DNA of 43,176 bases from a virus. The notes under the pieces are model-generated. The model did not search any database and was not told where the DNA came from. It worked only from the letters and a program-made list of their open reading frames with translations. The position numbers were made by a program, and so were the translations under genes. The stretch lies in IMG/VR virus record IMGVR_UViG_3300017986_000047, positions 1-43,176 of that record; one strand, 5' to 3'. Positions 8,788 through 19,000 of this stretch are shown one piece after another; the stretch's first letter is position 1; the number at the start of each line of letters is the position of its first letter.

Positions 8788-11700
8788 GTTTCGCACTTTT
8801 ACTGGTCGTGGTTACACGATTGGTAATGGTATCCCACAAGATCCAGCGCAGTTAGATCCTGCTGCATTTAAAGGTTCGGTAATTTACACGATTACCGACG
8901 AAATCCGATATTCGGATGGAACGGCATGGTTGCCAGTTGCAGGTGTGCAAGGGGCTGTTGGCATACAAGGAAACCAAGGTACACAAGGTGTTCAAGGTAA
9001 TTATGGACCAGGCTTCACAATCATTGGTTCTGTACCAGATGTAGATGCGGGCGGTGATCCACAAGCAACTCTTAATACTGCATTCCCATCCGCAAGTGTT
9101 GGTGACGGTGTCATCGATGATGCGGATGAAGAACTTTGGATATATGACGGCGTTAACTGGATTAACATTGGTACATTTAGAGGTGTACAAGGTTTTCAAG
9201 GCGTACAGGGAACACAAGGTACACAGGGTGACTTAGGTGCAAAGGGTGTACAAGGTTTCCGTGGTTTCCGTGGATTCCAAGGTCTTCAGGGCGTTCAAGG
9301 TACACAGGGTTTCCAAGGTATCCAAGGTGATAAAGGTAACCAAGGTATTCAAGGCGTACAAGGAACCCAAGGTTTACAAGGCGATCAAGGCACACAAGGT
9401 TTACAGGGTCCTCAAGGCCCACAAGGTTTGCAAGGCGTCCAAGGGACCCAAGGACCACAGGGTACGCAGGGTTTACAAGGTAATCAAGGTACAGATGGTG
9501 CATTCGCAGGTCAGGGTGTACAGGGTCCTCAAGGAACGCAAGGCGTGCAGGGAACGCAAGGCGTTCAAGGTACTCAGGGCCCACAAGCATTCCAAGGTGT
9601 ACAAGGTACACAGGGTTGGCAAGGTGAAGCGATCCAAGGTACGCAAGGCGTTCAAGGTACTCAGGGTCCACAGGGAACCCAAGGTGTTCAAGGTGTCCAA
9701 GGCACACAAGGTGTGCAGGGTCGTCAAGGCCCACAAGGTACGACTGGTATTCAAGGTGCGACTGGTTTACAGGGCGATGGCGGTTCTCAGGGTGTTCAAG
9801 GCGTACAGGGTGTGCAAGGCGTTCAAGGACTTCAAGGTTTTGAAGGTTCTTACGGTGGATTGACATTCCAATGGGAATTGAACCCAACCTCTGGTAATAC
9901 ATTCCCAGGCGTTGGTAAATTTGGTCTGTCTGAAGGAAACACTCCAAGTGCTGCAAACGTTTATGCAGTTGACACAATTTGGTTTGACGATAAACCTTCT
10001 GATAGTAACAGAAGACTAGATGATATCTTCAATTATATTGACAGAAATCCAAGTACTCCAAAAGGTCAACTTGTTATCAGAACTCCACGTGATACTGCAA
10101 CAAATGACTTCGAAGTTATTATCTACGAAATTAATGACTGGACATGGGCTCCACCAACTGGATATGAAGATAATGGTTGGTTTGATGTTACATTCATCGA
10201 AAAATCATTCTTGGGTGCGGGCGGCGCAAACACTAACTCTTGGTTAGATGCGACTGCACGATACGGTGACGAAGCGATTGTTTCTTTCATTCCCGCTGGT
10301 CCAGTAGGCGACACTGGTGTTCAAGGTGAAACTGGTATTCAAGGTTTCCAAGGCATTCAAGGTGTGCAGGGATGGCAAGGTATTCAAGGCGTCCAAGGCG
10401 TTCAAGGCACACAAGGTTTCCAAGGTGTGCAGGGTCAAGCGATCCAAGGTGTACAAGGTATTCAAGGTGGTCAGGGCACACAAGGTTTCCAAGGCTTCCA
10501 AGGTATTCAGGGACAAGAGGGATCTCGTGTCTTTGAAGTTACCAATGTAGGTAATATTGCATATGAAGTAGACGGCGTCAACAATCCAACACTACAATTG
10601 TTGAGGGGTTTCACATACACGTTTAACGTCAATGCATCTGGTCACCCATTCTACATCAAAACTGCGCCAGGTACTGGTACAGGTAACCAATATACTACTG
10701 GTGTAACAAACAACGGTGTTGATGTTGGTCTTATCACATTTAGAGTTCCATACAACGCACCAGACACATTATACTATCAATGTTCTAACCATGCGGGTAT
10801 GGTTGGAATTCTTTCAATTTCTGATTTGGGACCACAAGGACCACAAGGACCGCAAGGAACACAGGGGTTCCAAGGTATTCAAGGTGATTCTGGCGGATTT
10901 GGTGGTGCAACCTTCGATTATACATTCGACGGTTCTGGTACAACTGCAATCAATACTGCAGTCGGTGATATCAGATTCAACAACGCAACTCCTTCTGCAG
11001 TTACAGAAATCTATATTGACGAACGTGACGATAACTTTGCAAACCTAGACAACTATTATGCATCTCTTGATACTGTAACAGGTCTTGTCAAGGGTACATT
11101 GAAGATCATGCGTAAAGCAGATCCAAACAACTTCTTTGTCTTTGATTACGAAGATATTACTGACAGTACTGGTTACTGGACATTTGAAGTTAATTACCTA
11201 ACTGGTAATGGTGCTGCATTCAATGATAACGAAGACATCATAATTACGTTCACACGTGGTGGTTCTACTGGTGCAGGTGTACAGGGTGCGACTGGTGCAG
11301 ACGGACTTCAAGGTTCTATTGGCGCACAAGGTATTCAAGGTGTGCAGGGTATTGCACAACAAGGTACACAAGGTGTTCAAGGTATCCAAGGTGGTTTGGG
11401 CACACAAGGTTCAAGTGGGACTGGGGTTCAAGGCCCACAAGGTCCACAGGGTGCTGATGGTTTCCAAGGTAGTGTTGGTTTCCAAGGTCCTTCTGGTCTA
11501 GGATCTCAGGGTGTTGCAGGTTTCCAAGGCGCTCGTGGTTTCCAAGGTGATCTTGGTGGTGCTGGTGCGCAAGGTGGTCTTGGACCACAAGGTATCCAAG
11601 GTGTGCAAGGTTTACAGGGCCCGCAAGGTCCAACCGCACAGGGTGCAGGTGGTTTGCCTGGACCGCCCGGCTCACAAGGGGTCCAAGGTCCACAAGGTAC

Positions 11701-12682
11701 ATCTGGTTTCCAAGGTGCGACTGGATTTGGTAACCAAGGTAACCAAGGTACTCAGGGTATTCAAGGTGTTCAAGGTTTCCAAGGCGGCGGTGGCGGCACT
11801 GGTATCCAAGGTGTTCAAGGTTATGTTGGTCCACAAGGTACACAAGGTGAAGCAGCTCAAGGTGGATTTGGTGTACAAGGTATCCAAGGTGTACAAGGTA
11901 CACAAGGACCAGTATCACAAGGTACTGGCGGTTTGCAAGGTATCCAAGGTCCACAGGGTACTCAGGGTATTCAAGGTGCTGATGGTACTAATGGAGATGG
12001 AATTCAAGGTTTCCAAGGTGTACAAGGTGTTCAAGGGGACGGTGGTTTCCAAGGTCCTGCAGGTACTGGTACAGATGGTGTTCAAGGACCACGTGGTTTC
12101 CAAGGACCAACTGGTGTAGGCCTACAGGGTCCTACAGGTGATGGCGCACAGGGTATCCAAGGTGTTCAAGGTGTTCAGGGTGATACAGGCGCCACAGGTC
12201 CAGCGGGTTCGGGTGCTGATGGTATTCAAGGACCACGTGGTTTCCAAGGTGATATCGGGGAAATTGGTCCACAAGGTGTTCAAGGTGAAGCAATCCAAGG
12301 TGAAATTGGTGCACAAGGTGCAACTGGTTCGATTGGCGCACAAGGTACTGATGGTTTGCAGGGCCCTGCAGGGCCAGGTAACTCTGCTGCAACTGTTGAT
12401 GTTGCCAACATATATGGTACTGGTTTAGAATCATCTAATATGTTTGTAACATTTGTGCCTGGCGGTTCTGGTGCAAGAACTATCTACGCAACGACTGGTC
12501 CAAACACTGGTGGCGAACAGAACTTCTTCTATAATACAAATGCGGATACATTATATTTGGAAAATATCACTGCGGATGGTAACCTCTTTGCAGGGGGTGC
12601 ATTGATTGGTTCTCATCAAGACCCATCAAACAGAACGTTAATCATCAGAGACTCTGCAGGAACGGTAGTGTGGGGTACTTAA
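8777..12682 (+). CDS. Collagen-like (Gly-x-Gln) fibre with two globular knobs and a cupredoxin domain
   Basis: 1301 residues. A short N-terminal head (about 1-55) is followed by alternating stalk and globular parts. The collagen-like stalks lie at about 8941-9006, 9184-9848, 10309-10521, 10829-10887 and 11272-12380, roughly 230 Gly-x-y triplets, with Gln dominating the third position. Two related globular domains occupy about 9853-10305 and 10897-11270 and share TF...SG, PSA, NLDxY/LDDIFNY-like, KGxLxI and a W-F-V strand. A cupredoxin-like domain (10526-10827) has His623, Cys669, His672 and Met675 in type 1 copper order. The C-terminal 100 residues are non-collagenous and may trimerise the stalk. 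The start ATG lies 8 bases after GGAGG and overlaps the previous gene. Collagen-like stalks are common in phage fibres, where they form trimeric rods; this one is probably a tail or virion-surface fibre. No prolyl hydroxylase is encoded here. Confidence 0.8.
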   Translation: MSTRFRTFTGRGYTIGNGIPQDPAQLDPAAFKGSVIYTITDEIRYSDGTAWLPVAGVQGAVGIQGNQGTQGVQGNYGPGFTIIGSVPDVDAGGDPQATLNTAFPSASVGDGVIDDADEELWIYDGVNWINIGTFRGVQGFQGVQGTQGTQGDLGAKGVQGFRGFRGFQGLQGVQGTQGFQGIQGDKGNQGIQGVQGTQGLQGDQGTQGLQGPQGPQGLQGVQGTQGPQGTQGLQGNQGTDGAFAGQGVQGPQGTQGVQGTQGVQGTQGPQAFQGVQGTQGWQGEAIQGTQGVQGTQGPQGTQGVQGVQGTQGVQGRQGPQGTTGIQGATGLQGDGGSQGVQGVQGVQGVQGLQGFEGSYGGLTFQWELNPTSGNTFPGVGKFGLSEGNTPSAANVYAVDTIWFDDKPSDSNRRLDDIFNYIDRNPSTPKGQLVIRTPRDTATNDFEVIIYEINDWTWAPPTGYEDNGWFDVTFIEKSFLGAGGANTNSWLDATARYGDEAIVSFIPAGPVGDTGVQGETGIQGFQGIQGVQGWQGIQGVQGVQGTQGFQGVQGQAIQGVQGIQGGQGTQGFQGFQGIQGQEGSRVFEVTNVGNIAYEVDGVNNPTLQLLRGFTYTFNVNASGHPFYIKTAPGTGTGNQYTTGVTNNGVDVGLITFRVPYNAPDTLYYQCSNHAGMVGILSISDLGPQGPQGPQGTQGFQGIQGDSGGFGGATFDYTFDGSGTTAINTAVGDIRFNNATPSAVTEIYIDERDDNFANLDNYYASLDTVTGLVKGTLKIMRKADPNNFFVFDYEDITDSTGYWTFEVNYLTGNGAAFNDNEDIIITFTRGGSTGAGVQGATGADGLQGSIGAQGIQGVQGIAQQGTQGVQGIQGGLGTQGSSGTGVQGPQGPQGADGFQGSVGFQGPSGLGSQGVAGFQGARGFQGDLGGAGAQGGLGPQGIQGVQGLQGPQGPTAQGAGGLPGPPGSQGVQGPQGTSGFQGATGFGNQGNQGTQGIQGVQGFQGGGGGTGIQGVQGYVGPQGTQGEAAQGGFGVQGIQGVQGTQGPVSQGTGGLQGIQGPQGTQGIQGADGTNGDGIQGFQGVQGVQGDGGFQGPAGTGTDGVQGPRGFQGPTGVGLQGPTGDGAQGIQGVQGVQGDTGATGPAGSGADGIQGPRGFQGDIGEIGPQGVQGEAIQGEIGAQGATGSIGAQGTDGLQGPAGPGNSAATVDVANIYGTGLESSNMFVTFVPGGSGARTIYATTGPNTGGEQNFFYNTNADTLYLENITADGNLFAGGALIGSHQDPSNRTLIIRDSAGTVVWGT
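9184..9848 (+). repeat. Collagen-like Gly-x-Gln repeat, main stalk 1
   Basis: About 74 near-continuous Gly-x-y triplets, mostly [12 protein letters not shown] and GIQ. Synonymous Gly and Gln codons are mixed (GGT/GGC, CAA/CAG), so there is no perfect long DNA repeat. One interruption of the GxAIQG type occurs near 9628. Confidence 0.85.
10526..10827 (+). other. Cupredoxin-like (type 1 copper) domain inside the fibre
   Basis: About 100 residues reading [26 protein letters not shown], Tx[35 protein letters not shown]. The ligand set His (10643-10645), Cys (10781-10783), His (10790-10792) and Met (10799-10801) matches the His...Cys-x2-His...Met order of plastocyanin-like domains. The Cys-His-Met loop is shorter than in plastocyanin. 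Whether copper is bound is unknown. Confidence 0.7.
11272..12380 (+). repeat. Collagen-like Gly-x-Gln repeat, main stalk 2
   Basis: About 120 triplets with more interruptions than stalk 1, for example GIAQQG, GEAAQGG, GLGSQG and GEAIQG, and more Pro and Ala. It ends in [14 protein letters not shown], where the non-collagenous C-terminus begins. Confidence 0.8.
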
Positions 12683-12699
12683 TTGCTCTGAGTCTATTA

Positions 12700-12707
12700 T
12701 ATAAATA
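12700..12707 (+). promoter_or_regulatory. T4-type late promoter element TATAAATA
   Basis: An exact match to the T4 late promoter box sits in an AT-rich 46-base gap, 21 bases upstream of the next start codon. It probably drives the 12729 gene and the two large fibre genes behind it. Confidence 0.6.
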
Positions 12708-12728
12708 AAATAAAAAAAGAGTAATGGA

Positions 12729-13067
12729 ATGGCCTCAACAGCAAACATCTACATAGACAAAGGAACGGATTTTCGTGTCGAATTAACTTTATTCGATGGT
12801 GACGACGATCCGCTTCCAATCTCTGTGCTCGATTTCTTTGCGGATATTCGTAAAGTATATTCAGAGTCCTCTCCACTAACAAGCTTTACAGTAGAAAAAA
12901 GTACTCAGGTTGCGGGTTTGGTTACACTTGTGTTAACTGATACGCAAACAAGAACGTTAAAGCCAGGGAAGTACCAATATGATGTGTTGATGCGAAAACA
13001 ATCTGGGGAAATGTCTAAAATTCTTGAGGGACTTGCTTTTGTTGTAGATACAGTAACAGAGGTCTAG
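12729..13067 (+). CDS. Small beta-sandwich-like structural protein, 112 aa
   Basis: The sequence opens with ANIYIDKGTDFRVELTLFDGDDDPL and continues as alternating strands, ending in a strand with GKYQYDVLM. This pattern resembles short immunoglobulin-like or baseplate-upper-protein-type N-terminal domains found beside fibre genes in marine T4-like phages. The family is recalled rather than demonstrated. There is no enzymatic motif. The start is ATG 12729; an ATG five bases earlier is out of frame. The ribosome site is weak (AGAG). The gene follows a late promoter box and is separated by four bases from the next fibre gene, so it is probably a fibre adaptor or chaperone made with that fibre. 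Confidence 0.6.
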   Translation: MASTANIYIDKGTDFRVELTLFDGDDDPLPISVLDFFADIRKVYSESSPLTSFTVEKSTQVAGLVTLVLTDTQTRTLKPGKYQYDVLMRKQSGEMSKILEGLAFVVDTVTEV

Positions 13068-13071
13068 ACGC

Positions 13072-16000
13072 ATGGCAATTAAAGTCGTAGTAGGTGACTC
13101 ACCAGAAAGATCCGTCACAACGGTTCTAGAAGGCGAACAAAAACCCCTCATCACCCCAGATTCCGTTACACTTGGTGTTGATACGGTTGGTCCCTATGTT
13201 GCCACGCTCTCTTCTGGTAATGGTGTTATTCTATTTCCAGAAGATGCAAATACTCGCAACATCGAAACTGCAAATATTACCATTGTTCACGCAAACACTT
13301 CTGGTGAAATTAGCACAAACAATGATGTCTTACAATTTGTAAGAAACGTAGAAATCGATCAGTTCGGTCACGTTACTGTTTTTGCAGGCACAGAATTCAA
13401 CCCAGATCAGTTCTACGCATCTAATGGTGTCATTTTCACAAATGATATCACCATTGGTAATACTGTTATTGGTAACAGTGGAAATACTTTTACACTTGAA
13501 GGTCTGACATCACTTATTGTTGGTGAACTGACCTTAGCGAATAATACTATCGCTACAGGCGAAGAACTTGTATTCCAAACTGGTGCAAACTCATACATTT
13601 CTGTTTCTAATGCACGTATTTCAGATCTTGCAGAACCAGTTGCGAACACCGATGCTGTCACAAAATCGTACATCGATACCGCATTGGACAATTTGGAACA
13701 GGGTCTTCTATTTGTTGCAGATCCGCAAAGTCCAAATGATGCCACCAACAAACGGTATGTCGACAACCTCGTACAAGGTCTAAACGTAAAACCGTCTGCA
13801 CTCGCTGCGACGACTGGCGATCTTGCAGGTGCATTCAACTCTGCAAATAATACTCTTGTTCTTCCCCCATACAATGTAATGAACATCGACGGTGTCACTA
13901 CATGGGAAATTGGGGATAATATTCTTGTTAAAGATCAGACTAATCCTGCAGAAAATGGTACATATGATGTTATTCAATTGGGTAACGCATTTGTTCCATG
14001 GGTTCTTAAAAGATCCGAATATGCAAATGAGAGTTCGGAACTGCCAGGCGCATTTGAGTTTGTCGTTGATGGTACAGTTAATGGTAACAAAGCATTTGTT
14101 GCAACTGTTATAGACGCTGAAACATTTACTATCAACCAAGACGCAGTCACGTGGACTCAGTTCTTCGGTGAAGGTAACTACTTTGCAGGTAAAGATCTTA
14201 CACTCGTCAATGGTAGAGAATTTGTTTTAAATTCAAATGTAAATTTGGAAACAATCACGTCTCTTGACTTAGAGACACTTACAATCGTATCTAATACAGT
14301 CGTCATCGACTCAGAAGGTGGACTTGTTCTTCCTGTAGGATCTACAAACGATAGATCTGGTAACATACAAGGTATGATTCGTTATAACACGACTGATGGT
14401 CAGTTTGAAGGTTATGACGGTAATGCATGGTCAGGTCTTGGCGGTGTTATCGATGTAGACCAAGACACATATATTTCTGCAGAAGATACTGCAGGATCAG
14501 ACAATGATCAACTAAAATTCTATACTGGTGATGTCAACAGACTGACAATCGATCAATATGCAATCACTGCAAACGTCGACATCAATCTAGATACAACTGG
14601 TGCACTAACACTTCCAGACGGCACATCTGCACAACGTGATGCAATTCCTCAATTCCGTAGAGGTATGATCCGTTATAATACTTCAGACGATCAGTTCGAA
14701 GGATACAATGGTAATAACTGGCAAGGTCTTGGTGGGGTTGTTGACGTTGATCAAGACACAAAGATTACTGCAGAATATACGCCAGGCGGAGATCAGGATG
14801 AACTGAACTTCTATGCGGGTGGAAACCACGTTGCACAGTTCTATGCAAACAAAGATGTTTACTTCTATGGAAACATGGATGTTTCTGGTAACGTTGTTAT
14901 CGGTGGTAACATCAGACTTGGTGATAACGAGATTGACAACATTGAAGTTGTCGCAGACTTTACATCTAACCTGTTGCCAAATGACAACGACACATATATG
15001 TTGGGTGGTACTGGTAAGAACTGGTACAAACTATTCACAGGTAGAATCGGTCATGACAGTAATGTTGTCATCATCGAAACAGAAGGTGCCCTAACACTTC
15101 CAGTTGGTTCAACAGCTAAGAGACCACCTGCATACGAAGGTATGATTCGTTTCAATACGGATGACAATCGTTTTGAAGGATATGATGGAAACATCTGGGC
15201 AGGTCTTGCAGGATCAGTTATTGACGTTGATCAGGATACAAAGATCACTGCAGAAACGTCTCCTAATGCAGACAATGACCAACTGAACTTCCATACTGCA
15301 GGTCATCTAAGACTGACTATTGATGAAGATGGTATCATCAAAGTGCCAGCAGGGAACAATATGTTCCTTGAAGCGCCTGGTGGTTTTATCAATGTTGGCA
15401 ATACTATTATAACAAATCTTGCAGACCCTGTCAATGACCAAGATGCAGTTACGAAGTATTATTTGGAAAAAGGTGGTTTTGCATCCACACTTACTCTAAA
15501 AGACAACTCTAATACTCACTTAGTTGCACTTCTACAATCTCCCACGGTGACTGTAGGTAGAGGTCTTGAAGTACAGAATGCAAACAGTACTGCATTTGAA
15601 CTTGCAGTTGATGTGACAGGTGTTCAGCCAGGTATCTACGGTAACGATGGTTATGTTCCTCGTGTTCGTATTACAGAAGATGGTCGTATTGACTTTGCGA
15701 CAGAACTTCCAGTAGAACTTCAGGCGAATGCGATTCCAGACTTTACAGAGGTGTCGATGGACATCACTGGTCTGATGTTCCGTGACGGTACACACACTGG
15801 TGTGTATGTGTACTACGATGACGCTGGTAACACGATCAACATTTCACACAACACGTCTCCTATCACTAATACTGATAATGCAGATGGTGAGTTTATTCAG
15901 AACTTGGAGTTCGATGAATTTGGTCACGTTGTTGTTTTAAATTCTGCAAACTTGGATCTTCAGTATATTCGTACTGATGGTACAATCCCCGCATCCAACA

Positions 16001-19000
16001 CAATTATTGCTCCTCGTTTTGCAGACTCTGCAAACATCGAATACTTTATTGATCCATTTGAAACATCGCAAATCAGAAACTTGATTTTGGGTTTTGGTTC
16101 TAATACTGCATCTATTGAAATGTCTGATGGTCCATTACCCACAGATAAATCATTCATCTATGCTTCTGCAGGCGTTATTGGGTTCGTTGATAATTCACTC
16201 AATTACTTTGCATCTGCAAACCGTACTACTGGTGACTTCACGGTTACTGGTAACTTGATTGCGGGTGGGTTTGCAGACTCACAAGATACAAGTTTTGTTA
16301 TCAACCCTGCAGACATCTCAAACGTAAACAAATTCTACGTTGAAGACCATGCATGGTTTGGATATAACATATCTCTAAACCAACAAGGTTTCTCTGCAAA
16401 CAATGGTGTTATCGAATTTGGTGGTGCAAAACTTCGTAACGTTGGTATTCCAGTTGAAGTTCACGATGCAGTTACCCTTGGATTTATGCAAGCTGCAATC
16501 CAAGGTGGTGAAGGTACAAGTCTTTCTAACACATTTACAATTGACGTTAACGTCGATGGTTCAACTCTTGAAATCGTTAACGATATCACTCGTGTTAAAG
16601 ATGGTGGTATCACTAATGCGAAGATTGCAACACCTTACATTACTATTGCGGGTGAAACTCAAGCAACAATTCCACCATTCTTTGTCACTGCAAACCTAAC
16701 ACTATTTGATGGTGATCAGTGGCAAGTAAACGGTACTCTACGTGATGAGACATATTCTTTCACAGAAGAACCAACACTTCAAGTTTATATTGGTGATACA
16801 CTTAATTTTGCAGTAAGTGGTGCAAACACCATTTCACTTTATATTAAAACTTCCGAAACATCTGGTACTGGTGATGCGGCATTTGGTGTAACAAACCAAG
16901 GTGCAACAGGTGGTGAAACACTTACATTTGTTCCAGATACGGTTGGTACATATTACTATATTGATATTAACAATACAGATCGTTCTGGTCAAATTACTGT
17001 TTCAGAACAATATACTCCTGCAGAAAATATCAATTTAGGTGAGACACTTACCTTTGCTGCGGGTGAAGGTATCAACACTGAAGTCACAAACAATACGATC
17101 ACAATCTCTGCAGAACTTGCTACTGCCTTTGCGTCAAATGACAACAGAGGTATTGCTGCATTTGCGAACGCAGACTTTGTAGTGACCAACGGTGTCGTAG
17201 AATTTGCAACATCTGGTGTCACTGCAAACACTTACGGTTCTTCTACTGCAATTCCAATTCTGACAATTGACGAACATGGTCTTGTCACTCTTGCAAGTAC
17301 TGCATCAGTTGCAGGCGTCGACGGTGTAAGTTACGAGAATTCGAACAACACAATTACTATCGTTACTGGTGATGGTTCTGAGTTCCATATTCAGACAGAG
17401 ACCACAGTAGAACTTTCTGGTAAAGTAACAGGAACTGCAACCTCTTCAAACGGTACAGTTCAAATTGCAACTGAACTAGAAGACACTGGTGTCGTTGCAA
17501 ACACTTACGGTTCGTCTACTGAGATCCCAGTCATCACAATTGATGTTGATGGTAGAATTACTCTTGCAAACACTGCATCTGTTGCGGGTGTCGATAGTTT
17601 CTCATACGATCCTGCAAACAATACCATCACACTGATTACAGGTGACGGATCAGAGTTCCATATTGCTACTGAAACTGCAGTTGAATTAACTGGCAAGGTT
17701 ACTGGTTCTGCCACTTCTTCAAACGGTACTGTACAAGTAACGACAGAACTTGAAGATACTGGTGTTGCTGCGGGTACATATGGTTCTGCATCTCAGATCC
17801 CAGTGTTTACAGTTGATGACGATGGTCGTATTACTGTTGCAAATACCGCAGCGGTAGGTGGTATCGATGACTTCTCATATGATGCCGCTAACAATACAAT
17901 CACATTGTCTTCTGGTGATGGATCAGTATATCATCTAAGAACCGAAACAACTGTAAACCTTCTTGGTGATGTGACTGGTACTGCGACATCTTCGAACGGT
18001 ACAGTCGAAGTCACTGCAGACATCTCAACCACTGGTGTTGTTGCAGGAGTTTATGGTACTGCTTCCCAAATACCAATTATCACTGTAGCTGCAGATGGTC
18101 GTATCACTACAATGTCCAACACTGCAGTCGCAGGTGTTGATGACTTTGTTTACACTTCTGCAAATAACACACTAGGAATTTTCACTGGTGACGGATCTGT
18201 ATTCCTACAGAAGATTGACTCATTTGATGAGACTGTAAACTTCGGTGCAGACATTGATGTCACAGGAAACGTTACTGTAAGTGGTACTGTTGACGGACGT
18301 GATATTGCGGCAGATGGTGCGAAACTAGACAACATCGAAGCAGGGGCGACAGGGGATCAAACTGCAACAGAGATCCTTAATCTTCTTCTGACAGTAGATG
18401 GGGATGGATCAGGCCTTGATGCAGACACTGTTGATGGATACTCTGCACAAGAAATCTTAGATGCGTCTGCTAACAACGCACAAAACCTTATTGGTGACGG
18501 TGAAGTATTCATCTATGCAAACACTGGTGTAACAGTTAATTCGACAAATGTCAACTATAGATTTAACTTAAACAGTGCAAACAGTTTTACGTTCGATGTT
18601 GGTCACGCAGACACTTCTAGTATTGCAAACACAAGTTTGTCACTTCCAAATGTTTTAACTGGTATTACCTTTGATGAGTTCGGTCATGCACAAACAACTT
18701 CTTCTACGGATCTCGACGGTAGATACTACACTGAAGCAGAGTTGGATGGTGGTCAACTTGACAACCGTTACTACACAGAAACTGAACTGGATGCAGGTCA
18801 ATTAGATAACAGATACTACACTGAAGCAGAGTTGGATGGTGGTCAACTAGATTCACGTTACTTCAATCTGACAGGTGATACAGTAACTGGTAACTCTACA
18901 TTTGAACAGAATGTGATAATTGATGGAACAATCAACCGTGATCCTCGTATCACACTATATGGTTTCGTCAACGGTTTCACAGATCTAGTAAACCTCGCAA

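Noticed and set aside
9177-9977. Long minus-strand and alternate-frame open frames across the collagen-like gene
   Set aside because: They arise because Gly-Gln codons rarely give stops in other frames. Their products are low-complexity Leu/His or Lys/Val repeats, they lack ribosome sites, and every convincing gene is on the plus strand.
11316-12119. Overlapping frames on both strands opposite the second collagen stalk
   Set aside because: Same repeat shadow effect; no conserved domain or initiation signal.
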